Positions 24,070-35,710 of a DNA stretch of 54,611 nucleotides are shown piece by piece; the stretch's first letter is position 1; every line of letters starts with the position of its first letter. A program made the position numbers and the translations under genes. The stretch covers positions 8,008,416-8,063,026 of the forward strand of contig NC_049997.1 in assembly GCF_000003815.2 (NCBI RefSeq), written 5' to 3'. Under the pieces are notes generated by a model. It had not been told where the DNA came from, made no database searches, and was given only the letters and a program-made list of their open reading frames with translations. Source of the DNA: Branchiostoma floridae. Lineage: Eukaryota > Chordata > Leptocardii > Amphioxiformes > Branchiostomatidae.

Positions 24070-24348
24070 ATTTTAGGCGTGTTTTAGGTATGAAGGACGT
24101 ATTTTTGTGTGTGTGTGTGGGGGGGGGTCTGATTTGCATTTTTTTTAACTTGCAAAAGATTCTCTGGCAGCCACATCCAACATTGTACAACAGAAACTTT
24201 GTTAGTTTGTGTACACCTGTTTTAAGAAAACTGAAGAGGCATGTAAACGATAGATACAGTGATAGCATAGCTCCAGATGTTTTGTTTCTCCAATTTTTCA
24301 CTTCCAACACTACTTAGCCATTACTATTCCTTGTAACGCTACGGAATT

Positions 24349-24413
24349 ACTGCATTTAGCCCATGTTGGCAGGAACATGCAAATAAAGATCATCATCATC
24401 ATCACCATCATCT
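24349..24413 (+). mobile_element. Non-LTR retroelement-like 3' tail with (ATC)n
   Basis: tgcatttagcccatgttggc, aggaacatgcaaataaagat, then (CAT/ATC)n. The body matches 32371-32440 almost word for word while the simple-repeat tail differs, as expected for 3' ends of L2/CR1-type elements. 5' truncated. Confidence 0.55.
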
Positions 24414-24419
24414 AATGTT

Positions 24420-26140
24420 GAGGGAGCTCGAAGCCGCATGCCTAGTCCCATGTTGAAAATCGCAAATCAGCCCGACCCAAAAAAAGGTCTACGAGGGCTA
24501 GTGTCTGGCGCTCTACACTGCCCCTCGGTTCAAACTTAGGGAAATTGAAAAAATCAACTCCATCCGGGATCCAAAACTCGTGAAAATAAACCACTCGGCC
24601 TTTGATCAAGAACAGCATCACCAGAGGTATCCGGGACAAACGCCAAATGTTTAGATTGGGTAATAACTAGACGAGCTAACCTAGTTTGCGATGATAGGTC
24701 TGTTCTGTGTTGACTTAACGGAAGTATTTTGACATTTCGATTAAGGTAGAGTCAAGGAAAAAAATTGGATATCTGTATCACATTAGAGCTTTCTAGGCCA
24801 TTTTAGTTAGTTCCGGAAAGGCAGACGTTTGAACTTGGGGTAGCATGTTTGAAGTTAGCAGCAAGTAAAGTGTTTGACAGATATTTAGAGGAAAATATAT
24901 AAGTATTAAGTAATAATGAATTTGAACAGATGACGTATTTGTGATGGAAGTTTAGTTGATAACGTTAGCTTTCTTCAATAAAAGCAAAGATTTGAAATTG
25001 AGCTTTGCAACAGATTCTTTTGAAAAAAAAAGGATAACTTGAAGTATTCGCATGTGCCAAATTTAAGACTAAAAGTAAACGTTGAGGTTACCTGTACATT
25101 TTATGTTTCATACAATGCACTTCACCCGGTCCGTATGTTATCACTTTTAACTTCTATCCGTGACTTTTCTTCGTTTTGGAGTAACAGGAACCCCGTAGAC
25201 TGCCCTGTCAGATGTGACATTAGCTTTAAGGCCTCTCTTCTATTGAAAAACGTGTTTCTAAGTCCAAACAACTGACAAGAAAAAGTCGTGTCAGCCGAAA
25301 GTACTCGTTTGAAGCAGTTGTCTTTGCGCCAGCTGGCGTGATGAAACAGTCAATAAAAGTACGTCTTTCAGCACGATTTTAGAGCAGGAATGGATCCGAA
25401 TGAAGTTCTTAGTGATAGTGACGTTTTCTGGCTGCATGCTTTCTTCGACAGCAACCACAGAGAAACCGACCTGCCGTAAAACGATAAATATTCACTCCCA
25501 ACATCTGCTTAGAGATTTAACCAAACAGCATTTACAACTAGAATCTAATGTTAGAGGAGATGATTGTAATATGCTCTTCTATGTGACAATGTTTTCATGA
25601 ATCTTGAAAATATTTTGGACCTTTCTTACCAATCTGTGCCTGAGGATGATTAAAATCCTGTCCAAAAGGCAGTTTCAGAAACAACTTATTTGTTGCCTAG
25701 CAACGCTCACCATGGCTGACATCACAAAGTCAAGTTCAAACCAATTAGACTGTTACACAATATCAGGAAGGCTCCGAGCCAGACATACTTGTACCGAGGG
25801 CAGGAAGAGGACTTGACCCTCCAGACCGCTAGTCTGGAGATCAGGCCTGTAGGACTGACACGGATCCGGCTGTTATATAAGCCTTCTGTCTGGGGTCTGG
25901 AAAGCTAGGCTTCGTAAGAAGAAACATTTGGTAATTCATTTATGACATCCCCATCGACAAGTTCAGACAAAAATTATTATATAGCTAAAGATTACACAGA
26001 TAAATCAGTGAAATATCAAAAATGAAACATATCAGGTGTTTTGGAAAACTTTGTGCCCCACTACACGTATTTGTTATTTTCAAGGCAAGATATATATGCT
26101 TATTAAATACGTAGTAGTAAGTATGTACATTTGTAGTATA
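24420..26140. other. Non-coding stretch
   Basis: No recognised exon. A short frame at 25400-25600 starts with a hydrophobic stretch but contains a transposon end (acatctgcttagagattt near 25500) and is not credible as a gene. Confidence 0.4.
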
Positions 26141-26148
26141 TATGCACT

Positions 26149-26215
26149 TGCCCTCTGTGAGAATGCATATAGAATGTCTATAGTTACAACTACAATAGAC
26201 TACATTACACAAGAG
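26149..26215. repeat. Dispersed repeat copy A
   Basis: gtgagaatgcatatagaatg, agttacaactacaatagact, acattacacaagagta recurs at 29283-29350 with few differences. The origin of the family is unknown. Confidence 0.75.
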
Positions 26216-26724
26216 TACAGTGTAGAAAGGCATAGAAACAGAAAACGACACATAAGTAGAGCTACCGGTCCCATATAACCACTTGAAGACGTTGACTGCA
26301 CATTTTAAAGCCCCAATCATGTTTTCTAGACGTTTAGGTTCACGGATCGTCCCTAGAATCCGGCAGTGCCCATGGTCAGAGTCCCACTGACCCAAACTAC
26401 GGGTCATCAAAACTAGCCGTATGTTCCTGCAGCTGTGCCGTCAAGTTCCCATGTCAGCTCGTCTGGGAACTCCATCTTTGACAAACATTTGTACATCTGT
26501 AGAAACCGCATGCACGTGATGATGTACAAAACATACCTGAACTAAAACAGTCTGTCTTTTACATCTATGCACCAAAGTAAACAAAGGAAATCTTAATCTC
26601 CAAGCAGATGTAAGGATCTGGCTTATCATCGATGTTTTCCGACTGTTTTTACAACATTTGATACTTTTTTTCTCTAGAACTTACGTCTTACGTTTATGAA
26701 AGTCAGACATCCAGTTTAACAATA

Positions 26725-27625
26725 CAGTCAAACCTGTATTAGCGGCCACCTTTGCATAACGGCCACCTGTCCATAGTGGCCACTTTTTGTCGGTCCCTTG
26801 GATTTGTAATGATTAAGAGATAGGCTTAGCGGCCACCTGTCCAACGCGGCCACGGCCACACGATTTCCGGTCCCGCAGGTACAAAAACACTGCCGATTAC
26901 GGCCACGCGGACCGCTGATCTATGTTTCGGCACGCGTTCGGCCATATACAGCGGCCGTATCGTCACCCTACGCCGGATTTAAAACCTCTTTGAATTATTT
27001 TCAAAACAAAACTTCGTAAACTGGCGCTACCCATACCGGCTGACAAACGAGGTCATATAAGGTCAATAGACGACACCAATATTACGGAGGTAAATTGTGT
27101 TAAAGTTACGTTCTAATACACTATCGCTTAGGTTAATTCACATCACAAAAATTTCTAAATAAATTGTTACAAAGAGAAAATGATATGAACTTCAGACTAT
27201 GATGGGTTTTATTCTTACATTCATTAAGAGATAAGTCTAAAATGACGTGACTTTTCTTGTGAGTACCACATTAGCATAATGGGCGAATCTGACGTGTGAA
27301 CGCGAGAACACACGTACGGCGAAGTATCAAAGGATACAAGACGAAAGATCAAAGAAATATGACGATACCGGTCTCTTCAGACAATATCAACTGTAGAACA
27401 TTTAAAACTTTTTATAGCTTTTGTTTTCTTAATACATATAGTGTAAAAATCATTGCAGTACATGTACAGTACTGTATTATGTGAATAAAGATCATTGGGT
27501 ACTAAAACCATGTGTAACTTATTGCTTGTGGTCAATTAATTAGCATATTCTCTATAGTGGCCACCTCTCTATAGTGGCCAATTTTGACCAGTCCCTTGAG
27601 TGGCCGCTATAGACAGGTTTGACTG
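26725..27625. mobile_element. 901-bp non-autonomous pogo/Tc1-mariner-like element
   Basis: Ends are CAGTCAAACCTGTATTAGCG and its complement acaggtttgactg, flanked by TA dinucleotides (26723-26724 and 27626-27627), the target duplication of Tc1/mariner/pogo elements. Subterminal ggccacc/gtggccac repeats occur in both ends. The interior has no transposase-length frame. Superfamily placement follows from TIR start and TA target, not from protein. Confidence 0.8.
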
Positions 27626-27639
27626 TATACAAATACAAC

Positions 27640-28300
27640 TCAAGCTTTTTTATCCAGTTGTAGAGATTGAACTGTATTTGAATACTTCTCAAGAGCTGCA
27701 TATTCGTGTTTTTTTTTCGAAGGTAAGTTGACCCAGTCTTGTTTATTACCCCATCTCTCGGTTTGCTATGACCAAAAAATTATAAACATGAATATCTTAA
27801 GATTATGCAAAAGCCTGAAAGAGAGAATCTTCACATTTTGTGCTTCGAATTCGTTAAGTATACATGTAACGTTATAGGCCAATTTCTAAGACGTTGGCAT
27901 TGAACAAGCTTGAAACCTTATACCGATGACTTCGCTGTTGGAGAATTTCTATCCACTTATCTGACAAGAGTCTTTACACCACATTTACCTCTGTGATGTA
28001 GACAAGGTGAAAAATCTTGGAATGTTTGCTGACGACTGAGTCGTTGGATAGGGGTCACTTGGATAGGGGTCAATGATGGGGTGCACTTGGCACGTGACGG
28101 ATACATGTACTCGTTTACAGTATAATATTATTGAGTTTGTTGGGAAGGTACAGCGAAAGAAACGCATTAAATGTTACATGATAGTTTCATGGTGCCCCAA
28201 CGACCCACTAGAAGGTCAAGGGATAAGTGAGGTGAGGTGATAGTTCATTATCATCTACGTTAAGAAGAAGAAGAGGTAAGGTATTTAACTTAGATCTAAG
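27640..28300. other. Non-coding stretch
   Basis: No gene. A short direct repeat ggataggggtcacttggata lies near 28046-28070. Confidence 0.4.
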
Positions 28301-28319
28301 GATGTAGGTAAAAGGTGGC

Positions 28320-28585
28320 CCAATAACCTATTAAGGCCGGAGGGGTATTGTGTCCAGGGCACGGTATTGGAAGGCAGGGTCCAACCCTCTCCTCCCATGG
28401 CCTTTTATCTCCTCCAATCAAAGTCAGGCACCCTTTTTACACTTGGAGTGGAGTGAAAAAAGTGCATTTCCCAAGACTAGAGCGGTACATGGCAGGGTTC
28501 GAACCCAGGACCTCTACCTTGGTCCTTTCCGTCTCTTTTTAGTACCTAGCGCCTGCAATGTCCTGGGCGGACAGTTGAACCAAGG
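28320..28585 (-). repeat. SINE-like repeat with tRNA B box
   Basis: On the minus strand ggtcctgggttcgaaccctg (28492-28511) is an excellent B box. The A box is not clear. The remaining body downstream on the minus strand resembles no RNA I recognise. Confidence 0.4.
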
Positions 28586-28612
28586 ACAGTCTAGTAATGA
28601 AGACTTTCAGAG

Positions 28613-28712
28613 TACTCTCCAAGCAGATATAGTAGTAGTCTTAAGAGGAACGCACCGATAAATTTCCCGACTACTACTATATCTCCGTGACTCAACCTCT
28701 GCTTGGAGAGTA
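28613..28712. mobile_element. 100-bp MITE, TACTCTCC family, perfect 8-bp target duplication
   Basis: TACTCTCCAAGCAGA at the left and tctgcttggagagta at the right form perfect terminal repeats. The interior pairs again as gatatagtagtagtc/gactactactatatc. TTTCAGAG flanks both ends exactly (28605-28612 and 28713-28720). Sister of 42967-43046. Confidence 0.9.
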
Positions 28713-29014
28713 TTTCAGAGCGCATGCCCGTTGTCTTTGATCAAGTGAACATGCGTCTTATGGCAAACAAATTTTCTTGCTGTTTGGTATGTACCTTTAC
28801 GTCAGAAAAGTCCCCCTTTGACCTGCACAAAACATGAGAACCGTTTTCCGTGCTATTTTGGGCTCGCAACTTTTGAATGATGGGGTTGTTGCACCACAGA
28901 GGTTAAAAAAACCTCCTTGATAACACGAAAACGCTGGCCCTAAACACAGCCTTGTTGTTCCTTGGCAATGATAGACCAGTTTAGATGCCGTGACCCGGAC
29001 AGGATCGTCTCGTG

Positions 29015-29545
29015 ACAATGAAGTGGAAAGTATGCCGAGTGTTTACAATGTCTTAGGGTGAATGTGGAAGTCTAGCAGGTGGCCAGAAACCAAGCAGATG
29101 TTGGGGAGAAAATCGTAAAAAGTTGGGAGGGGGGGGGTCCAGTAGTCAGAGAAGCATGGCAGCCAGAAAAGATTACAATCTGCCCAAACATCTGCTTGGA
29201 GATTTATCTATGTACACGGTATCAGAAGTCTAGCAGGTGCCGTGAGGTGGCAAGAGTAAAGTCAGTCTCCAAGCAGATGTTGCCTTCCGTGAGAATGGAT
29301 ATAGAATGCCCATAGTTACAACTATGATAGACTACATTACACAAGAGTATAATGGACCAGGCCGTATCGTTACAATGAAGTGGAAAGTATGCCGAGTGTT
29401 TACAGTATCTTAGGGTGAATGTGGAAGTCTAGCAGGTGGCAAGGGAAAAAATAGTCTCCAAGCAGATGTTGGGGAGGAAAATTATAACGTTGGGCTCCAG
29501 TAGTCAGAGGCGCCTGGCAGTCAGAAAAGATTACGATTTACGAAC
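29015..29545. repeat. Direct duplication, about 170 bp, offset 357 bp
   Basis: acaatgaagtggaaagtatg and then ccgagtgtttaca, agggtgaatgtggaagtcta, gcaggtgg occur at 29015 and 29372. Both copies run into caagcagatgttgggga and later ccagtagtcagag. Between them lie acatctgcttggagatttat (29187) and the dispersed repeat B (29283-29350). Probably a duplicated or nested non-autonomous element. Confidence 0.8.
29283..29350. repeat. Dispersed repeat copy B
   Basis: Near-identical to 26149-26215 (gtgagaatggatatagaatg and following). Confidence 0.75.
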
Positions 29546-29628
29546 TTCCACCCAAGCAGGATGATCATATCTACTTTGAAGATATGTATGTTTTTGCTTC
29601 CTTTATTGCATTTTTCCTGTCCTTGACT

Positions 29629-29705
29629 GTATATAGCAGGTGCATTGTACAAGAGTCTACGCGAGTGACAATAGTGAGCTGAGACAGAGTGCGCCTGCTA
29701 TATAC
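29629..29705. mobile_element. 77-bp hairpin, possible MITE
   Basis: gtatatagcaggtgc (29629-29643) pairs with gcgcctgctatatac (29691-29705), 14 of 15 positions. No target duplication recognised. Confidence 0.5.
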
Positions 29706-30538
29706 CTACTGATCACATTCAAGGAATGGATTCCAAGAACACTGTGAGAAGTATAGTTTTTTGTAAACTGGTTGTTGAAAGAGTGGCCAAGTATGTTCAA
29801 GTTAGTTCTTAAGAATCGTTTACAGATCATCTATCAGAGATCGTATACCCACATACTTACGAGCGCTACAGTTTCCCTTGACGGTTGAAAACGCCAAGTT
29901 CATTTCCGTTTTTGGTAAAACCTCAGTGACTTATTCTCCAACTTGGTGACTCACTGTAATTCCAGACAGCTGGAACTAACCAGACTTTAACCAGTTGTCA
30001 GTCTGCTATAGAATTCGGAAGCTGGTTAGATATCGTTTCAAACCAAAACCGGTATTTCACAGCTGTTATCAAAATATTTCAAGAGTTTTTTTTCCTTGGT
30101 TGCCTATATATCACAGTCTCTATACGTTAACTCTTTCCAAGCCCGGTCAAACGCACTGTATACACAAATGTAGGAATGTTTCGTTAACCATTCGCCTGTT
30201 GAATCTTCATTAGTTGTGGCGTCTCGGTTAGTTTGTGGGCGCCCCAGCAACCCTGTGTAGTGTTGCGGTAGTCCGTTCTGCTACTTCCCGTATAAGCTCT
30301 AATTTGTCAACAAATTACCCTACCTGCAGTCACGTGTATGAAATAAGCCCCGGGGGTAGTGGTTTCGCTTCCTTTTGACGTCTTTCGGATTGTTGGTTCC
30401 TTTCATTTGTCTTTACCTCTGTCTATCACCCTGCAAGATTAATATGAATGGTGCAATGATGGGCGAAAACGAAGATTTTATTGAAACTTGATCGAAAATT
30501 AAGGTGCTGGGTTTAATTGTCTTGAAGTGCAGTATCAC

Positions 30539-30750
30539 AACAATGGAATATACAATTGTGAATCGTAGCGATTAACCTTATTTTTGCAACGATCATAACC
30601 TCCTAGTAGATATTTAGAGCTTCTAATATACAGCAATATGTTCCCGTTAGCTTCAAGTTTTGAACTTCAGAAGGTGACACGTATGTGCAGGTGCAGTACC
30701 CCAGCGTACCCCAGCGGACATAACATTAGACCAGACTACAACATCAAAGT
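30539..30750. repeat. Left copy of gap-flanking duplication
   Basis: 212 bp that appear identical to 30867-31078, offset 328 bp, on the two sides of a 100-N gap. It most likely reflects an assembly artefact (unmerged contig ends or haplotypes). Confidence 0.9.
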
Positions 30751-30759
30751 GGCGTATTA

Positions 30760-30859
30760 NNNNNNNNNNNNNNNNNNNNNNNNNNNNNNNNNNNNNNNNN
30801 NNNNNNNNNNNNNNNNNNNNNNNNNNNNNNNNNNNNNNNNNNNNNNNNNNNNNNNNNNN
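30760..30859. other. Assembly gap, 100 N
   Basis: Exactly 100 N, a placeholder length, so the true gap size is unknown. Confidence 1.
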
Positions 30860-30866
30860 TAGCGAT

Positions 30867-31078
30867 AACAATGGAATATACAATTGTGAATCGTAGCGAT
30901 TAACCTTATTTTTGCAACGATCATAACCTCCTAGTAGATATTTAGAGCTTCTAATATACAGCAATATGTTCCCGTTAGCTTCAAGTTTTGAACTTCAGAA
31001 GGTGACACGTATGTGCAGGTGCAGTACCCCAGCGTACCCCAGCGGACATAACATTAGACCAGACTACAACATCAAAGT
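30867..31078. repeat. Right copy of gap-flanking duplication
   Basis: Second copy of 30539-30750; sequence continues into caactctttaatgtctgaaa. Confidence 0.9.
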
Positions 31079-31430
31079 CTACAACTCTTTAATGTCTGAA
31101 ATGTTAGACCGAAATTTCAACACCGTTACATGGGACCTCAGCCTTTTTCCTTTGTATTATCTTTGTCTTTTAATAATAGAGTTTACTTTGTCTCGTTGTT
31201 TAAATCTTCTTTTGAGATAACCCAAACGGAATAAGGCTAGACAGGTCTGCATCGAAGACGATAACTCTTTGCCGTATAAAGCTTTAATACTTGTAGTACA
31301 CCAGGTTTACAGTGTTCTAACTAGGACTTTTTTCTAAGTCTATCTTTCAGATAACCCAAGCGACTAAGGCTAGACAAGATTACATCTAGGGCTATAACTC
31401 TTTACCGTCTGAAGTTTTTAGAAGACCGAG
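31070..31430. repeat. Degenerate tandem repeat, about 133-bp unit
   Basis: gataacccaaacggaataag, gctagaca, gataactctttgccgt (from about 31216) recur as gataacccaagcgactaagg, ctataactctttaccgtctg (from about 31350). An earlier partial unit caactctttaatgtctgaa lies at 31081. Confidence 0.7.
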
Positions 31431-31569
31431 TTTTAATTTACAGTGTCTTTAATTTGGACTATTTTACTTTCCTTTGTCTTTTCCAAATCCTTCCTTTTGT
31501 GTCTACAGGCTGGCAGTGATCCTGACTGTTGTACTGCCTCCAGGCGATACAGCTGGACCAAAACGCTTC

Positions 31570-31660
31570 CTGATTCATTCGCTGTGGTTTAACTGGTTAG
31601 CGGGCTTGCCTCTGGACAAAAGGGAAGACTTGTAATCAATAGTCCTACAGGAATGTCCGT
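31570..31660 (+). repeat. Possible tRNA-like SINE remnant
   Basis: gtggtttaactggttagcgg (near 31583) is a good A-box-like motif; the B box is not convincing. Confidence 0.3.
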
Positions 31661-32370
31661 GGCAGAGTAAATCCGTCAGGACCCGGTTTGTTGGTGGTCT
31701 TGACGGAAGTGCGACGTTTGTTTGAACTTGTTCGATGAAAAGTCTGGAAATTCAAACGTCACGCGAACTTGAACGTGATGGGTACAATACCTTTTATTTT
31801 CCGAGTGTGACCATTCTGTTACAAGAATAAGTTAAAACCTACTTCAAGTTTACCATAACATACCCAGTCTATGTAAATACAAAGTTATTTTATTTGTACT
31901 TCCTCTGTATAGTGCACGGTAAGATGTAGTCAGCAATATTCACAAACTGACAGTACGAAAGTCATATTTCATCTCGACTCGACTGTATGTATTTGCATAT
32001 TCCATTCGTCTAGAGTTCTAGACTAAATACTTTTAATATATACACTTTCTTTCTGTTTTGATCGCTGATAATTTACTTCTGCAAAAGTAGTGACAGTTAC
32101 AGTTAGTAGAAAGTAAAGTTAATTACCATTAATTGACATATAGAGTGATACCGAACATACTGCACATTAACTCTTGTTTTGCCTTCCCGTCTGGTATAAC
32201 GGTACTATTAATGTTTAAATATCTGATGTCATCAACTAACTATGACATTTTGGAAGAACTGTGTAAGTTCGTTTACTCTTGTTTTAAGAGGAGGGACGAA
32301 GCTTGTAGAAAATAGTTATTATTAGGATATATCATTGTTTATTTGTTGTCATTAACTTTATATCAAACTT

Positions 32371-32440
32371 AATGCATTTAGCCCCATTGGGGCATGAACA
32401 TGCAATAAACATCATTGTCATTGTCATTGTCATTGTCATT
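32371..32440 (+). mobile_element. Non-LTR retroelement-like 3' tail with (CATTGT)n
   Basis: aatgcatttagccccattgg, ggcatgaacatgcaataaac, then about four CATTGT units. The stem gccccattggggc could be the 3' recognition hairpin. Homologous to 24349-24413. Confidence 0.55.
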
Positions 32441-32449
32441 AATTAGCCA

Positions 32450-35340
32450 TATGTATCAAATGCCATTCTTCTTCCTGTGAATGATTCAGTTCCAGAACAA
32501 ACTATGATTAACCAATACACAATGGCAATTTAGACCTGCTCAAACTTTGTGAATTTCGATAACATGACACAAGACAAAGTTAAAACACTTTAGTCACGTT
32601 GCGATCGATAAGATTTATTGATTTTTTTTTTTTAGTTCGACCTTGCTACGGTCTAGTGTGCCATTCAGACACTGAGGTACGTGTTTTTTACAAACACAAA
32701 ACCGATCGATATTGTCGTCTGTCTAGCGGCTGAATCTGCCCCCCTCCCCGTCCACCTGTCTGGCCGGAAGTGACGTCAGGTGTTCGCTGTTGGTTTCCGG
32801 ACACGTCTGTTGTGGTCAGGACTGATTCCCGCCAAACCAAGCCTACAAAGCTGGGACCGTTCAGAAAGTGTCATTTCAAAGGGTTGCAGTCGTCAGTTAC
32901 ATACAACAGGTGCCTCTGACGGATATAGCTTGAGGGGTCCGTCTCAGAACTTCCATTTCTATCATTTTAGATACAGACAAACTTTTGGCTAGGCGAGAAT
33001 GCTTCGCAAACCCATGCTTCTACTAAGCCATGCATGGTAGAAAAGCATCGGGCTGCTTGGAGCAGTTAGTAAAACATATCATAGCAAATTTCATTGTATC
33101 ATATCATAATAAGCAGACTATTCTAATTATATCATGTTATGTGTTTTTTTTTTGTAATGTTGTCATATGATGGCCCTCTTATAGCTTAGACGGGAGTATC
33201 ACCTCACCTCACCTCACCGGTCCCATAGCCTCACCGACCGTAGGGGTAGCAATGCCATAAACGGGAGTATACATGCATGATATATGATATAACATTCGAT
33301 CGTATTGTTTATACATGTACATTGCAATATGTGATGTCTATCTTAATGTATCTTCATATTGAATGTGTTATAACTAGTATTGGATAATAATCGTGTAACC
33401 ATGTATTGTGTGTTCCCTTCTAATGTTATAAAGCGGCTCGTTGGGCAACCTTGGCTGTATGTTAAAACACGTCTGCCTGGAGACTAACTATTAAACAAGA
33501 ATGGTAGATGTCAGATCACAAAAGACCAGAAAAATAGGTGTGTTGACTATTGACGCTGTCGGCCACGGTACCAAAATTCTGCAGTTCTGAACGGTGCCTC
33601 CCGCTTCACCGTGACAATGGGTAAAGTTGACTTGTGGTGCGGGTCTGGCAGTTTTCCTGCTTCTGTAAGTTTGGGTAAACTTTGGGACATAAGTTTGTCA
33701 AACTGACAGACTAGGTCTGTATGAGGGTGACAGTCATTTGTGAACTGTGCAATTCCAATTCTGCAAGGAGGTTATTCTATAAAGATTACTATATAGATTA
33801 TTGTCATTTTGAATTATCATACCATCCATCTATATCTTATGTCTACTAAATTTAAAAAGGTGAAGCAACGTCTTTGTCGAGTTTAAAAAAGATACGAAAA
33901 TACGCTCTTAATACTATGCTTGAACTATTTGACATACTAGATGCGGATGGATCTTTTTTCTTCGGATGATAACAATATGACAGTGAAGATGGCGGCACAC
34001 TGTGAATTTTCCTCTTGCAAAAAAAATGCACAGTAGACCATGTCCATCATCCCAAAGCCTTTGTAGGAAGCTTTCGAAGACTTGTCTTTATTTTGAGTGA
34101 TGTGTTCGTATGTTAACAGTACACATGGCCATGGCGTGTGACCGGATCACCGTACAGTGGCGCGGACACGTGGCCTCGGATGTTTAGGAGACTAGACTTT
34201 GACAAACTTTCTCTCCGATATTGTAAGTTATTTCCTCCTGTCACTTCAACAAGCTCGTTTGTCGCCTGTCTCACCCTCGGAGTTCCAAGAAGTAAAGAAG
34301 AACACAATGACTTGTTACTGTTGAACTTCTCAAGTGTTTTTAGATTCTCGGTGAACTACAACAGGTGGTCATGACAGGAAACCGATTAAAAAAGTGACGA
34401 CGTAATGTGTGTGCGTTTTACTTAAAAACGGTACGTGCTTTCAACCAGTAGTCTATTTATGGCTCCCAGTCCACGTTTTGCCCAGAGACAACTGTTGAAA
34501 TACACCCCCCACTAACCGCCTGTTTCTCATTCAAAACCACTCCAACAGCTTTTTTATGGCACAATACAAGTTCTCACTCAAAGGCCTTTGATCGTTGGTC
34601 TATGATTAATTCACTTGTTAACAAATTATGGCCTCGTATCAGACAACAAACCTAGGGGGAGGGGGATTGTTATCGGTCTTAATGGCTCTGATATGCTAAT
34701 TGAAGCGGAAAATGGGAAATTGGGAAATTATGGAAGAGTTGTCAAACTGGGTAAAAACCGAGTAAAATACTTGTTTGCTGGTGATGGTCAATTTAGGAAG
34801 ATGGCATGCAGTCTGACTACATTATTTTATGACACTTGTGATATTGAAGGACGATTTTGCCATCGCGGGACTCTATAACGGTCTGGCTACACGTATATAT
34901 ATTACATAATGCATGTGGCCGTACAACAAATCCCCAAGCGTATGTCAGGCTTCGTTTTGTTTTGTTTTGAGCATGTCTTTAGGTTTATTTTGTCCGGCTT
35001 TTCAGTTGATGCTTTTGGTACAGGAAATACCCTCGGCCCAACATAAGCACAAGCATAACATACTCTAATGTGGTATTACAGTAAAAAGATCTTTTTTATC
35101 GCTACAGCGATACAAATTTTCCAAATGTTGTTGGGTCAAAACATGCGACATCAGCAAAACAACAACAGCAACAACAAACATCAGTATTAGCAGCCAGCCG
35201 CTGTATATGGTCGGTTCACGTGCAAACCTACGAATGCCTTCATAGAAGCCTTGATATTTGGCTCATCGGGTGCTGTATTCTGATAGTGTATTACTTATTA
35301 TCAAGTTTCAAAAAACACAGTAGCACTCTGAAGACAATCA
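32450..35340. other. Non-coding stretch
   Basis: No convincing exon. It includes (CACCT)n at about 33199-33217 and a perfect YY1-type site AAGATGGCGGC at 33986-33996. The 87-codon frame at 34615-34878 has no recognisable domain. Confidence 0.4.
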
Positions 35341-35344
35341 TAAT

Positions 35345-35710
35345 CTAAAACGGCACATCAAAATAGCCAAAAAAATGTTCGCAACGAAGCCTGCTTTCAA
35401 GACTACAACATAAAATCCTAATGTAGGGCCTGTGGTTGAGGCTACTGTTATATGAAAACTGCATATTCAGCATTTCTCTAGTATCGACCCGTACATCTGC
35501 ACCTGTAGACGATTCCCCGATGATTTCCCGTCCTATATAATAATAATCGGTCAACGTGACAGGCTGGAAACGGCCGATTGTTTCTTCGCTAATCGGGATT
35601 TCACGGGGGTGTCGGGTGATAATCTTCCCGCAATTACCGGCTTTCGGCGGGCCCGTAAAGACAAAAGAGCAGCCGTCTGACCACTTCACTACGGGATCGG
35701 GGACTTTTGT
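35345..35710 (-). other. Possible orphan exon or coding fragment
   Basis: This minus-strand open frame has balanced, coding-like composition in its first two thirds (35490-35710), e.g. WSDGCSFVFTGPPKAGN and TIGRFQPVTLTDYYYI. A donor-like acag|gtgcag lies at the end of that part. I do not recognise the protein and there is no flanking exon. It may be a real exon of an unplaced gene, a decayed fragment, or chance. Confidence 0.2.

Noticed and set aside
25400-25600. 66-codon frame with a signal-peptide-like start (MKFLVIVTFSGCMLSSTA)
   Set aside because: The rest includes a MITE end (acatctgcttagaga) and there is no splice or domain support.
33617-33664. MGKVDLWCGSGSFPAS followed by gtaagt, resembling the first exon of gene 2
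   Set aside because: No P-loop GKS, the donor is phase 0 instead of phase 1, and no matching downstream exons were found; likely chance.
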